Positions 40,818-49,285 are shown, counted from the stretch's first letter. The stretch: DNA of 64,000 bases from Solwaraspora sp. WMMD791 (GCF_029581195.1 NZ_CP120737.1:1054001-1118000); one strand, 5' to 3'. Numbers and translations: made by a program. The notes: generated by a model not told the origin, from the sequence alone.

Positions 40818-41786
40818 ATGACCGAGCCGTACGACACCGGGATGCTCGATGTCGGCGACGGCCACCAGGTCTACTGGGAGGTCTGCGGCAACCCCGACGG
40901 CGTACCCGTGGTTGTGTTGCACGGCGGGCCCGGCAGCGGATGCACGCGCCGGCACCGCGACGCGCTCGACCCCGAACGCTTCCGGGTCGTCCTGTTCGAC
41001 CAGCGCAACTGCGGCCGCAGCACTCCGTCGGCCGCCGACCCGGCCACCGACCTGGGCGCCAACACCACCGCCCACCTCGTCGCCGACATCGAACGGTTGC
41101 GCACCCACCTCGGCATCGACCGCTGGGTCGTGTACGGCGGATCCTGGGGCGCGACGCTCGCCCTGGCGTACGCGACCAACCACCCCGACCGGGTCCGCGG
41201 CATGATCCTCGTCGCGGTCACCATGACCCGCCGGTCCGAGGTCGACTGGCTGTACCGGGGTGCCGGCCGGTTCTTCCCCGAAGCGTGGCAGCGGTTCATC
41301 GCCCACGCCGGCCTGCCCGGCTACCGGCTGCCGACCGACACCGCGCCGCAGATCGAGCCGGTGCTGCTGCGCTACGGCCAGCTGCTCGCCGACCCCGACC
41401 CGGCGGTACGTCAGCGGGCCGCCGACGAATGGTGCGCCTGGGAGGACGCGCTGATCTCCGAGGAGCACAACGGCAACCCGGGCGCGTACTCCGCCGGTGA
41501 GCTGCGGCAGCGGCTCACCATGACCCGGATCTGCGCGCACTACTTCGGCAACGGCGCGTTCCTCGCCGACGGTGAGATCCTGCGTGACGTGCCGAAACTC
41601 GCCGGCATCCCCGGAGTGCTGATCCACGGGCGGGCCGACATCAGCGGGCCGGCGATCACCCCGTGGGAGATCGCGCAGGCGTGGCCCGACGCGCGGCTGC
41701 ACGTCATCGGCGACGCCGGCCACACCGGCACCGCCGCTACCCGCCGCGTCCTGGCCGACGCCGCCGACACCATGGCTCGTACGTAG
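40818..41786 (+). CDS. pip: Prolyl aminopeptidase (proline iminopeptidase)
   Basis: A 322-residue alpha/beta-hydrolase of family S33 that removes N-terminal proline. HGGPGSGCT (oxyanion loop), FDQRNCGRSTP, VYGGSWGATLALAYA with the nucleophile Ser in GGSWG, HGRADISGP with the Asp, and GDAGHTGT with the catalytic His are all present at the usual spacing. It is cytoplasmic. AGGAGGAG is a strong ribosome site. It is divergent from the AraC-type gene. Confidence 0.93.
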   Translation: MTEPYDTGMLDVGDGHQVYWEVCGNPDGVPVVVLHGGPGSGCTRRHRDALDPERFRVVLFDQRNCGRSTPSAADPATDLGANTTAHLVADIERLRTHLGIDRWVVYGGSWGATLALAYATNHPDRVRGMILVAVTMTRRSEVDWLYRGAGRFFPEAWQRFIAHAGLPGYRLPTDTAPQIEPVLLRYGQLLADPDPAVRQRAADEWCAWEDALISEEHNGNPGAYSAGELRQRLTMTRICAHYFGNGAFLADGEILRDVPKLAGIPGVLIHGRADISGPAITPWEIAQAWPDARLHVIGDAGHTGTAATRRVLADAADTMART

Positions 41787-41835
41787 CCGGGCCAGGCGTC
41801 GACGACTGCTTCCGCTGATCCGTCAGCGTCCCGGC

Positions 41836-41866
41836 TTGAGTCTCCACCCGCTGGAAGGTGCACGCT
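41836..41866 (+). promoter_or_regulatory. Candidate MerR-type promoter-operator
   Basis: TTGAGT (41836-41841) is followed by CTCCACCCGCTGGAAGGTG, a partly symmetric block, and the ATG of the MerR gene is at 41873. The stretched spacer with an inverted repeat between -35 and -10 is typical of MerR autoregulated promoters. The transcript would be almost leaderless. Confidence 0.45.
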
Positions 41867-41872
41867 GAAGCC

Positions 41873-42784
41873 ATGAACGACCGCACCGAGCTGATCACCA
41901 TCGGTCAGCTCGCCCGCCGTACCGGCCTGTCGGTACGCACCATCCGGTTCTGGTCCGATCAGGACGTGATCACCCCGGCCGGCCGTAGCGCCGCAGGCTA
42001 CCGGCTCTACGACGTGGCGGCGGTGGCCCGGCTGGACCTGGTGCACACCCTGCGGCAGCTGGGGCTGGACCTTGACACGGTACGACAGGTGCTGCAGCGG
42101 CAGACCAGCGTCGCCGACGTGGCCAAGGTGCACGCGGCGGCGCTGGACACGGAGATCCGCACGCTGCAGCTACGGCGGGCGGTGCTGCGGTCGATCGCCG
42201 AACGGGACAGTACGACAGAGGAGTTGAGACTCATGCACAAACTCGCCAACCTCACCGCCCAGCAGCGGCAGCGGCTGATCGACGACTTCGTCGCCCAGTC
42301 GTTCGACGGGGTGGATCCGCAGGCCCCGGGCGCGCACATCGCCACGATGATGCGGCAACTGCCGGCCGAGTTGCCGGCCGACCCCACCCGCGAGCAGATC
42401 GACGCCTGGGTGGAACTGGCCGAACTGGTCAGCGACGAGCAGTTCCAGCAGCGGGTCCGCGAGATGGCGGTCACCGGCGCGCAGCAGCCGTCGGCACAGC
42501 CGCCGTTCGACCCGGCCCAGGTGGTCGCGCAGGGCGGCGCGGCGCTGCAGGCCGGCCTCGCACCGGAGTCCACCGAGGCCCGGCAGATCCTGGACCGGAT
42601 CGTCGGCGCCGACCTGACCGGCCCGGACCGGCTGCGCCTCGCCGCGCAGACCGAGACGTTCACCGACCGGCGGGTGGAGCGCTACTGGCAACTGCTGGGC
42701 ATCCTCAACGGCTGGCCGGCCGCCCCGCCGCAGGTGCCGGCGATGGAATGGTTCATCGCCGCCCTGCGCGCCCACGCCGACTGA
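41873..42784 (+). CDS. MerR family transcriptional regulator with C-terminal sensing domain
   Basis: A 303-residue regulator. ITIGQLARRTGLSVRTIRFW is the winged HTH, with SAAGYRLYDVAAVARL as wing and second HTH, and a coiled coil (AAALDTEIRTLQLRRAVLRS) follows. The last 185 residues (KLANLTAQQRQRLIDDFV to MEWFIAALRAHAD) form a helical effector domain seen in actinobacterial MerR regulators. The MerR-like promoter overlaps its own leader. A terminator hairpin follows. Confidence 0.92.
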   Translation: MNDRTELITIGQLARRTGLSVRTIRFWSDQDVITPAGRSAAGYRLYDVAAVARLDLVHTLRQLGLDLDTVRQVLQRQTSVADVAKVHAAALDTEIRTLQLRRAVLRSIAERDSTTEELRLMHKLANLTAQQRQRLIDDFVAQSFDGVDPQAPGAHIATMMRQLPAELPADPTREQIDAWVELAELVSDEQFQQRVREMAVTGAQQPSAQPPFDPAQVVAQGGAALQAGLAPESTEARQILDRIVGADLTGPDRLRLAAQTETFTDRRVERYWQLLGILNGWPAAPPQVPAMEWFIAALRAHAD

Positions 42785-42793
42785 CCCGACGAA

Positions 42794-42827
42794 GCGGGAA
42801 GCCGAATCCGATGGACCGGCTTCCCGC
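42794..42827 (+). terminator. Stem-loop after the MerR gene
   Basis: An 11-bp perfect stem (GCGGGAAGCCG and CGGCTTCCCGC) with a 12-base loop, 10 bases after the stop. Confidence 0.7.
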
Positions 42828-42832
42828 ACCGG

Positions 42833-43003
42833 GCCGGTGACATCGTGATCAGCGCCCGGTCCACAAGCGGCACCACCTGGGCGTGGATGATCTGCGCGCT
42901 GCTGATCTTCCGGGAGCAACGGGTTCCGGCACCGCTCGCCGCAGTGGCGACGCCCTGTAGATCTAGAAGAACCGTGGTTGGTATACCGGCCAAATCCTTC
43001 TAG
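42833..43003 (+). pseudogene. Sulfotransferase remnant
   Basis: The frame reads AGDIVISARSTSGTTWAWMI followed by CALLIFREQRVPAPLAAVAT, the N-terminal PAPS-binding part (normally KSGTTW) and next helix of an aryl sulfotransferase, and then turns into unrelated CRSRRTVVGIPAKSF. It has no start codon, the lysine of the PAPS loop is replaced (TSGTTW), and it ends at the TAG formed with the IS630 end at 43001-43003. Only about 56 of roughly 280 residues survive. It is a decayed gene cut by a rearrangement. Confidence 0.75.
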
Positions 43004-44225
43004 TGCCGCGTCAGGCAACGTTGGCCCTGTTGACTACCTCGCGTAGGCGTTCGTCGGCGGCGTGCTTGTTCCGCCAGATGATGTAGCGGCGGATCATGCT
43101 GCCCTGCTCGGCGTGGCTGGTGTGGTCGGTGCCGTCGAGGGTGAAGTAGCGCAGGGCGGTGAACTGGGCCTCGATGCGGTTGAGCCAGGAACTGTTGGTC
43201 GGCGTGTAGGCGAACTCGACGTTGTTCGCGGCGGCCCAGTCGCCGACACGGGTGTCCTTCTTCGTGCTCAGGTGCGGGGAGTAGTTGTCGAGGACGATCG
43301 CGATTCGGGTCCGCGGCGGGTGCAGGCCGCGCAGGTAGCGGCAGAACTCCAGGAACCGTGTCCGGTGCTTCGTCGGCTTGATGTGGCCGTAGAGCTTGTC
43401 CGCGCCCAGGTCGTAGGCGGCGAACAGGTGGCGGACGCCGTATGGGCGGTTGTATGTCGCCCGTCGGCGGGGCCTGGGCCCACGCTCGGGGTCCTTGTGC
43501 CGTCCGCCGCGTTCGGCCCACTGCCGTCCAGGGTGGGGCTGCAGATTCAACGGGCCGAACTCGTCCAGGCAGAAGATGACGTCGGGCTCACCGGCCTCGG
43601 GTACGACCTCGTCGTCGGCGATCGCGTAGAGGTGCTCGACGCGGGCCTTCTTGGCGGCGTAGTCGGGGTCGCGGGAGGTCTTCCAGGTCTTCACCCGTTG
43701 AAAGGACACGCCCTCCTCGCGGAGCAGGACCCGTAGGCCCTCGTGGCTGATGTCGTCGACCACCCCCTCAGCGACCAGGAAGTCGGCCAGCTTGGCCAGA
43801 CTCCAGGTCGAGAACGGCAGACCGTGCTCGGCCGGCTTGGACTTGGCGATCTTCTTGATCTCACGCCGTTCCGGCAGGGTGAACGTCCGCGGCCGGCCAC
43901 CCTTGTACCTCGGGTAGAGCGAGTCGAAGCCGTCAGCGTTGAAGTTGTGGATCACGTCGCGGACCCGGTCCGCGCTGGTGAACGTCACCTCCGCGATCTT
44001 CCCCACTGGCATGCCCTGCGCGGACAGCAACACCATCTGAGCCCGTCGCCAGGTCACCACCGAGCCGGTGCCTCTACGGATGATCCGCAACAGGCGCTGG
44101 CCCTCGTCGTCGTCGATCTCACGGACGCGTACTCGCTCTCCCACCCGGACAGCCTGGCGGCACCCCACCGCCCGGACCAGCACCCGCACGGCGCGTCACG
44201 AGGCAAACGTTCCCTGACACGGCAC
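43003..44225 (-). mobile_element. IS630 family insertion sequence
   Basis: A 1,223-bp element with 20-bp inverted repeats that match at 18 positions: GTGCCGCGTCAGGCAACGTT at the left (43003-43022) and the complement of the right end (44206-44225). TA lies on each side (43001-43002 and 44226-44227), the target duplication typical of IS630/Tc1. It encodes one transposase. Left and right flanks are parts of two different genes, so the element also marks a rearrangement point. Confidence 0.92.
43011..44189 (-). CDS. IS630 family transposase
   Basis: A DDE transposase of up to 392 residues; family members begin nearer VRVREIDDDEGQRLLRIIRR, so the true start may be about 20 codons in. An N-terminal HTH region (VVTWRRAQMVLLSAQGMPVG) precedes the catalytic domain, with the three acidic residues in FCLDEFGP, IVLDNYSPH and SWLNRIEAQF. 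The reading frame is intact and its stop lies inside the left inverted repeat, so the element may still be active. Confidence 0.93.
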   Translation of the reverse strand: MRVLVRAVGCRQAVRVGERVRVREIDDDEGQRLLRIIRRGTGSVVTWRRAQMVLLSAQGMPVGKIAEVTFTSADRVRDVIHNFNADGFDSLYPRYKGGRPRTFTLPERREIKKIAKSKPAEHGLPFSTWSLAKLADFLVAEGVVDDISHEGLRVLLREEGVSFQRVKTWKTSRDPDYAAKKARVEHLYAIADDEVVPEAGEPDVIFCLDEFGPLNLQPHPGRQWAERGGRHKDPERGPRPRRRATYNRPYGVRHLFAAYDLGADKLYGHIKPTKHRTRFLEFCRYLRGLHPPRTRIAIVLDNYSPHLSTKKDTRVGDWAAANNVEFAYTPTNSSWLNRIEAQFTALRYFTLDGTDHTSHAEQGSMIRRYIIWRNKHAADERLREVVNRANVA

Positions 44226-44299
44226 TAGATCGCGGTGTGTCGCCGGGCGACGGCGAGCGCCAGCCTCGCCACCTCGGCCTGGAACTCCTCCGACGTCAC
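44225..44299 (-). pseudogene. 5' fragment of an AbiEii/AbiGii-type toxin gene, cut by IS630
   Basis: The GTG at 44299 opens VTSEEFQAEVARLALAVARR HTAI, after which the frame stops in the TA target of the IS element. The residues fit the start of nucleotidyltransferase AbiEii/AbiGii toxin-family proteins as I recall them. Only 24 codons remain, and the rest is not on the other side of the IS. The GTG overlaps the stop of the preceding partner gene (GTGA), as in intact pairs. Confidence 0.55.
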
Positions 44300-44597
44300 G
44301 CGGCGGCGGGCTGGTCGGTGGTACGCAGCCGCGGGTGCCGTTCTTCCCAGGCGTGTCGGACGCCGCGCGGGACCCACAGATCGGGCCAGAGCCGGACCAG
44401 GGTCGGGCCGTGTAGCCAGGTGGCCAGCTCGACCGAGGTGACCGCCTCGACCAGCACGGTCTCGTACATCCACCGCAGCAGCGCGGGATTGCCGAGAGGT
44501 CGACCCGGCGGTCGGGCTGCCAGTGCAGCCGGTGCGGCAGCTCGACGACTCCGCTGACCGGTCCGCGCAACTCGGCGAGATCGGCCGCGACCACCAC
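44296..44597 (-). pseudogene. Frameshifted partner gene of the AbiEii-type toxin
   Basis: From the GTG at 44597 the frame reads VVVAADLAELRGPVSGVVEL PHRLHWQPDRRVDL, then leaves frame near 44490-44495. The next frame continues GNPALLRWMYETVLVEAVTS and VELATWLHGPTLVRLWPDLW, then VPRGVRHAWEERHP, to the TGA at 44296. Joined, these give a roughly 100-residue protein like those encoded just before AbiEii-type toxins in Micromonosporaceae. One missing G would explain the break. Both genes of the module are therefore dead. Confidence 0.6.
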
Positions 44598-44647
44598 GTG
44601 GAGTCGACCTTCGGGGCGTTCACCTGACGTCCCCGCTCACCTGACCG

Positions 44648-46114
44648 TCACGGCGTCGTGGACGGTAGCGGGTACATGTCGTCGAGGCCGACCGTACGGA
44701 CGGGTTCGCCGCTGTCGGTCAGGCCCGGTTCGAACCCGGCCCCGCTGAAGCAGGTCAGCACGGTGTCCCGGGTGTCGTAGCCACGGGCGGCGAGCAGGTC
44801 ACGGGCCCGGCGCAGCCGGTCGACGTGGCGTGCCCCCATCACCTCGCCCCACTTCGCCTCGCCCAGGCCGAGCAGGCGGCGCTGCTCCCCGGGGACCGCC
44901 GGGGCGAACACGGCGACGTCCACCTCGATCTGCCGACGTCGCTGCGGGTCGGTGACGACGCCGGCGCCGACCTCACCGGGCAGCGCGCCGAACAGTTCCG
45001 GCGGCGCGGTCAGGGCGTACGCCCGGCACAGCCGTTCGAAGTGTGGGCCGATCACCTGGGCGGCGAGCCGGGACCGGGCGTCGCGCCACACCAGCTCGGC
45101 CCGGCCGCTTTCCAGCAGCCCCCACTGCGGTCGCATGATCACCTGGTAGAACGTGATCAACGGCTCCGCGATCCGGTATACCGTCCGTCCGGACCGGAAC
45201 ACGTCCGGTTCCCGTACCAGCAGGTGGGTGTCCTCGAGGACGTTGAGGTGGTGGCCGATGTCGGCCGCTTTACGGCCGATGTAGCCGGCGATACCGCCCC
45301 GGGTGTTGTTGCCGGTGGCGACGGCGGCCAGCACCGAGTGGTACAGCGCGGTGTCCCGGACGTCGGCCTCCTCCTCCAGCAGGTACCGCGCCTCCCGGAA
45401 CAACGGGGTGGCCGGGCTGAGCACGGTCCGGATCAGCCAGTCGTCGAAGTCGCCGAGGTCGCGCGGCGCGTCGTCACCAACGAACCGCCGGTACGCCGGG
45501 GTGCCGCCGACCACTGCGTGGTGCGCGACGGCGAGCTTCGGATCGGTCAGCCCCCAGAACCGGGCGGTGAGCACATGGTCGAAAGGCTGGACGACGAGTT
45601 CCAGGCTGGCCCGACCGCGCAGCGGGGCGGACCCGGCGAGCAGCCCGCCCATGACCGACATCGCCGACCCGCACAGCAACAGCGACAGCGACCGGTCGTC
45701 CGACACGGCTCGGTCGATTTCCCGCTGCAGGATCGACGGCAGCGCCGGCTCGACCTTGCTCAGGTAGGGAAACTCGTCCAGGACGACAGGGCCGGGCCGG
45801 TCACGGAGGGTGCACAGGTAGGTGACAGCCTCGTCCCAGCTGTCGAACCGGATGGGGGCCGCGACGCCCAGCCAGTTGCTCAACGCCTGGGTGAACAGGC
45901 GCAACGACTCGGCCGACGTCGCCTGAGTGGCACCGAAGTAGAGCCCGTTGGTCTGCCGGGTCAAGGCCTCCAAAAGGTACGTCTTGCCCTGCCGGCGTCG
46001 GCCGCTGACCACCCCCAGCTGCGGACCTGATCGGGCGAGGAACGCGGTGAGCTGCCGCCACTCGAAGTCACGGTCGAAGATCCGGGACGGTTTCGCGATC
46101 AGGACGACCTCCAA
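44648..46114 (-). CDS. AAA ATPase with DUF234 domain
   Basis: Up to 488 residues. VVSGRRRQGKTYLLEAL is the Walker A region (near residue 36), PVVLDEFPYL Walker B, and LLLCGSAMSVMGGLL the sensor. The C-terminal part (KAADIGHHLNVLEDTHLLVR, a winged helix, then VDVAVFAP and LGLGEAKWGEVMG) matches the DUF234 nuclease-like domain of archaeal-type ATPases, with an E.K motif. The TTG at 46114 is the outermost start; a GGAGG precedes CTG at 46102, so the start is unsure. A long palindrome lies immediately upstream. Confidence 0.83.
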   Translation of the reverse strand: MEVVLIAKPSRIFDRDFEWRQLTAFLARSGPQLGVVSGRRRQGKTYLLEALTRQTNGLYFGATQATSAESLRLFTQALSNWLGVAAPIRFDSWDEAVTYLCTLRDRPGPVVLDEFPYLSKVEPALPSILQREIDRAVSDDRSLSLLLCGSAMSVMGGLLAGSAPLRGRASLELVVQPFDHVLTARFWGLTDPKLAVAHHAVVGGTPAYRRFVGDDAPRDLGDFDDWLIRTVLSPATPLFREARYLLEEEADVRDTALYHSVLAAVATGNNTRGGIAGYIGRKAADIGHHLNVLEDTHLLVREPDVFRSGRTVYRIAEPLITFYQVIMRPQWGLLESGRAELVWRDARSRLAAQVIGPHFERLCRAYALTAPPELFGALPGEVGAGVVTDPQRRRQIEVDVAVFAPAVPGEQRRLLGLGEAKWGEVMGARHVDRLRRARDLLAARGYDTRDTVLTCFSGAGFEPGLTDSGEPVRTVGLDDMYPLPSTTP

Positions 46115-46115
46115 G

Positions 46116-46152
46116 AACGAGGAGTACGTTTCGTCGAAGTGTACTCCTCGTT
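46116..46152. promoter_or_regulatory. 37-bp palindrome before the ATPase gene
   Basis: AACGAGGAGTAC (46116-46127) and its exact complement (46141-46152) flank 13 bases whose centre, TTCGTCGAA, is also palindromic. Its place directly before the gene suggests an operator, perhaps for self-regulation. Confidence 0.55.
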
Positions 46153-46192
46153 TTGTCGCTGACGCGGGACCAGCGGTGGTCGGCCGCGCCGG

Positions 46193-47101
46193 CTACGGTC
46201 GGCCGTCGAGGAACATCCGTAGCCGGGTCAGCGTCTGCTTGTCGTCGCCGGGTACGTGCCCGTTGACCGCCCGGCAGACCCAGCCCAGGCGTGACGCCAG
46301 CCGGGCGGCGGCCACCAGGTCGCCGCCGAACCGGTCGGCGTACGGGGCCAGGTAGGCGTCGCGGAACGGTGTGGTGTCGACCGAGTTCGGTACGTCGTCG
46401 AGCCCCCAGGCCAGCACACCGTCGAGGGTGACCGACAGGGTGAAGAACGGGTGCGACACGCAGGCGTCGCCCCAGTCCATCAGCAGGTGGCGGCCGTCGC
46501 GGACGAAGACCTGCGCGTCGTGCAGGTCGTCGTGCTGCAGCAGCTCCGGCAAACCGTACGCGGCGAGCTCGGCGCACAGGCTGGCCACCATCGGCACCGC
46601 GTCGCGGAAACGTGGTTCGGCGCCGACGGCGTCGACGATCCGTTCGTATGCCTGCGGCAAGGTGGCCAGCCGCCGGTCGGGCACCCCGAGGGCGAGCAGG
46701 TCGTCGACGTCGTCGGCCAGGTCGAGCTGGACTCCGGCGTACAGCGGCAGCACGGCGTACCACCGGTCCAGGCTGCGCTCGCGCTGGCTCACCACCCGCA
46801 GCGTCTCCCCGGCGTCGGCCATCAGCATCCAGCCGGCGGCGGTGTCGGCGGCCAGCGGCGGCGGCACCGCGTCGGGCCGGCGGGCGGCGAGCCGGGTCAC
46901 GACGGCGGCTTCGTGGCGCAGCGCCTCGGCGTTGGCCTTGAACCAGACGTCCCCGGCGTCGGTCGGTACGCGCAGCACGGTCGACCAGGGGTAGACGTGC
47001 GGCTGGTCGACCGGACCGGTCCGGGTCATCGCGAGCTCGCCGAGTCGGGCGTCGATCCAGTCCCGCACCTGGTCCAGCCACTGCGGGTCGCGCCAGCGCA
47101 T
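46193..47101 (-). CDS. Aminoglycoside phosphotransferase (APH) family protein
   Basis: About 302 residues with a kinase-like fold. LLQHDDLHDAQVFVRDG is the catalytic loop (HxDxxxxN with the usual Asp; the Asn position reads Gln/Val), and LLMDWGDACVSHPF the metal-binding DxD-like motif. The N-lobe TVLRVPTDAGDVWFKANAEA holds the probable ATP-binding Lys. Such proteins phosphorylate small alcohols, not necessarily antibiotics. ATG at 47101 and GTG at 47110 are both possible starts. It is alone on its strand here. Confidence 0.82.
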   Translation of the reverse strand: MRWRDPQWLDQVRDWIDARLGELAMTRTGPVDQPHVYPWSTVLRVPTDAGDVWFKANAEALRHEAAVVTRLAARRPDAVPPPLAADTAAGWMLMADAGETLRVVSQRERSLDRWYAVLPLYAGVQLDLADDVDDLLALGVPDRRLATLPQAYERIVDAVGAEPRFRDAVPMVASLCAELAAYGLPELLQHDDLHDAQVFVRDGRHLLMDWGDACVSHPFFTLSVTLDGVLAWGLDDVPNSVDTTPFRDAYLAPYADRFGGDLVAAARLASRLGWVCRAVNGHVPGDDKQTLTRLRMFLDGRP

Positions 47102-47180
47102 GTCGTCCACGGTCCGGGATGCTAGCGAGCCGTCCACACGCGGCGACACTTCTTTTCCGGCTCTGTCGGCGATGCGCGGA

Positions 47181-47543
47181 TCAGTCGTGGTCGGGAGCGC
47201 CGGTGATGTGGTGGTCAGCGGCGTACAGCGCCTCGGCGACCAGTCGGCGCACGTGGCCGCCGCGCGCCCGGTAGAACACCCGCCGGCCGTCGCGGCGGCT
47301 GGCCACCAGGCCGGCGAGCAGCAGTTTCGCCAGGTGCTGCGACACGGCGGGCCGGGCGGCGCCGACCGCCGCCGCGAGGGTGCCGACGTCGTGCTCGCCC
47401 TCGCGCAGCTGCCACAGCAGACGCAGCCGGGTGGGGTCGGCGAGCATCCGCAACGCGGTCACCGCCGTGTCGATCTGCGCGCCGGTGGGTGGCTGCTGCC
47501 CAGCTGTGGCACCTGCAGCGTTGTCGCGTGCGTACATGGGCAC
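47181..47543 (-). CDS. ArsR family metalloregulator
   Basis: About 120 residues with a winged HTH: MLADPTRLRLLWQLREGEHD, VGAARPAVSQHLAKLLLAGL and the wing RRDGRRVFYRARG. The C-terminal helix has a histidine cluster (EALYAADHHITGAPDHD) that fits the alpha5 metal site of CzrA/SmtB/KmtR-type zinc, nickel or cobalt sensors. It is divergent from the CDF exporter gene with 68 bases between the starts and most likely represses it until metal is bound. A start at ATG 47537 is equally possible. Confidence 0.9.
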   Translation of the reverse strand: MPMYARDNAAGATAGQQPPTGAQIDTAVTALRMLADPTRLRLLWQLREGEHDVGTLAAAVGAARPAVSQHLAKLLLAGLVASRRDGRRVFYRARGGHVRRLVAEALYAADHHITGAPDHD

Positions 47544-47611
47544 CTATTCTGCCGACCTGGTGGCCCGCACCGCCACCCGGCACAGCGGCGAGTGACAGAG
47601 GTGAACCCGAC

Positions 47612-48766
47612 ATGGCGCACGACCACGACCAGCACGGCCACCACCACCATCCGCACACCCATCCGCATGCGGCACGGCACGGCTGGTGGCGACGGGTGCG
47701 GCACCAGCTGACTCCGCACTCCCACGACACCGCCAGCAAGGTCGACGACTCCCTCGAATCGTCGCGCGACGGACTCCGTGCCCTGTGGATCTCCCTGGCG
47801 ATTCTCGCCGCCACCGCCGCAGCCCAGGCCGTCATCGTCATCGCCTCCGGCTCGGTGGCGCTGCTCGGCGACACCCTGCACAACGTCGCCGACGCGCTCA
47901 CCGCCGTACCCCTCGCGATCGCGTTCCTGATCGGCCGCCGCGCCGCCACCCGCGCCTACACCTACGGGTACGGCCGCGCCGAGGACGTCGCCGGCATCGT
48001 CATCGTGGCCGTCATCGCCGGTTCGGCGATCGCCGCCGGTTGGACCGCCGTCGACCGGCTGATCGACCCGGCGCCGATGAGCCACGTGCCGTGGGTGGCC
48101 GCCGCCGGCGTCGTCGGCTTCGCGGGCAACGAACTCGTCGCCCGCTACCGGATCCGCGTCGGCCGACGCATCGGCTCGGCCGCGCTGGTCGCCGACGGTC
48201 TGCACGCCCGTACCGACGGGTTCACCTCGCTGGCGGTGGTCGCCGCCGCCGGAGGCGCGGCGGCCGGCTGGCAGTGGGCCGACCCGCTGGTCGGACTCGC
48301 CATCACCGTCGCGATCGGATACGTGCTGCGTGACGCGGCCCGCGAGGTGTACCGGCGGCTGATGGACGCGGTCGACCCCGACCTGGTCGACACCGCCGAA
48401 ACGTCCCTGCGCGCGGTGCCCGGCGTCCGCGACGTCACGGCGGTACGGCTGCGCTGGATCGGCCACCGGCTGCACGCCGAAGCGGACCTCGTGGTCGACG
48501 CGGATCTGACCCTGATCGCCGCGCACGAGGTGGCCGCCGACGCCGAACACCAGCTCACCCACGCCGTACCGAGGCTGCGGTCGGCGACCGTGCACACCGA
48601 CCCGGCCGGCCATGCCGGGGCCCATCACCACGTCGTCCTGTCCCACCAGCGTCGTCGTGCCGCCGCCCCGGACGGCGGCGACGCCACCCACCAGCGTCGT
48701 CGTGCCGCCGCCCCGGACGGCGGCGACGCCACCCACCGGCACGACGACGTCGAGGTCGCCGGCTGA
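47612..48766 (+). CDS. Cation diffusion facilitator metal exporter
   Basis: A 384-residue CDF transporter. A His-rich start (HDHDQHGHHHHPHTHPHA) precedes six hydrophobic helices. The transport site is formed by LLGDTLHNVADAL (helix 2) and ADGLHARTDGFTSL (helix 5), and a cytoplasmic domain (RAVPGVRDVTAVRLRWIGHR) follows. It exports zinc, cobalt or similar divalent metal out of the cytoplasm. The tail contains two exact copies of HQRRRAAAPDGGDAT. Control by the divergent ArsR gene is likely. Confidence 0.93.
   Translation: MAHDHDQHGHHHHPHTHPHAARHGWWRRVRHQLTPHSHDTASKVDDSLESSRDGLRALWISLAILAATAAAQAVIVIASGSVALLGDTLHNVADALTAVPLAIAFLIGRRAATRAYTYGYGRAEDVAGIVIVAVIAGSAIAAGWTAVDRLIDPAPMSHVPWVAAAGVVGFAGNELVARYRIRVGRRIGSAALVADGLHARTDGFTSLAVVAAAGGAAAGWQWADPLVGLAITVAIGYVLRDAAREVYRRLMDAVDPDLVDTAETSLRAVPGVRDVTAVRLRWIGHRLHAEADLVVDADLTLIAAHEVAADAEHQLTHAVPRLRSATVHTDPAGHAGAHHHVVLSHQRRRAAAPDGGDATHQRRRAAAPDGGDATHRHDDVEVAG
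48644..48733 (+). repeat. 45-bp tandem duplication in the CDF gene
   Basis: Two successive 45-bp copies (48644-48688 and 48689-48733) encode HQRRRAAAPDGGDAT twice near the C-terminus. They look identical by eye, so the duplication is recent. Confidence 0.85.
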
Positions 48767-48778
48767 CCCGGCAGCGAT

Positions 48779-49270
48779 TCAGCCGGTGACCTTGGCGATG
48801 AACGCCGCGACGTTCGCCACGGTCCGGGCGACCTTCTCCTCCAGGGTGAGCGACTCGTGCAGCCGCGCGCCCGCGCCGGCGTCCTTCCTGCCCCGTACGT
48901 ACAGCGAGCAGGACAGGTCGCTGCACAGATAGGTGCCGACCGAGTTGCCGGCCTGCCCCGACCTGCCCGCCTTCGCCGCGACCATCAGCGACACCCCGGA
49001 CACCGGCGCGGTCAGGCAGATCGAGCACATGCTGCGCCGCCGCTGGGTGGTCGACGGCGTGGGGCAGCGCAGCGCCACCGCCACCGGTCGCTGCCCCAGC
49101 TCGGTGACGAGGTAGGCCCGCTCGGGCGACTGCGGGTCACGCCAGCCGAGGAAGTCCAGCTCCGGCCACGGCCGGCCGGCCAGATCACGCGGGACGTGCA
49201 GGCGCTTCGTCTCGCCCTTGGTGCAGTTCACGAACGCGGCACGGATCTCCCGCTCACTCAGTGGGGTCAT
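48779..49270 (-). CDS. FBP-type treble-clef zinc-finger protein
   Basis: A 163-residue protein with the FBP C-terminal zinc finger also found in FusB-type elongation factor G-binding proteins. MCSICLTAPVSGVSLMVAAK and SGQAGNSVGTYLCSDLSCSL with YVRGRK hold the four cysteines. The N-terminal half (MTPLSEREIRAAFVNCTKGE) is the usual start. Cytoplasmic binding to the translation machinery is possible, but no drug-resistance role is shown. It is divergent from a TetR gene over a perfect palindrome. Confidence 0.85.
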   Translation of the reverse strand: MTPLSEREIRAAFVNCTKGETKRLHVPRDLAGRPWPELDFLGWRDPQSPERAYLVTELGQRPVAVALRCPTPSTTQRRRSMCSICLTAPVSGVSLMVAAKAGRSGQAGNSVGTYLCSDLSCSLYVRGRKDAGAGARLHESLTLEEKVARTVANVAAFIAKVTG

Positions 49271-49285
49271 ACCGGGCAGGCTAGT

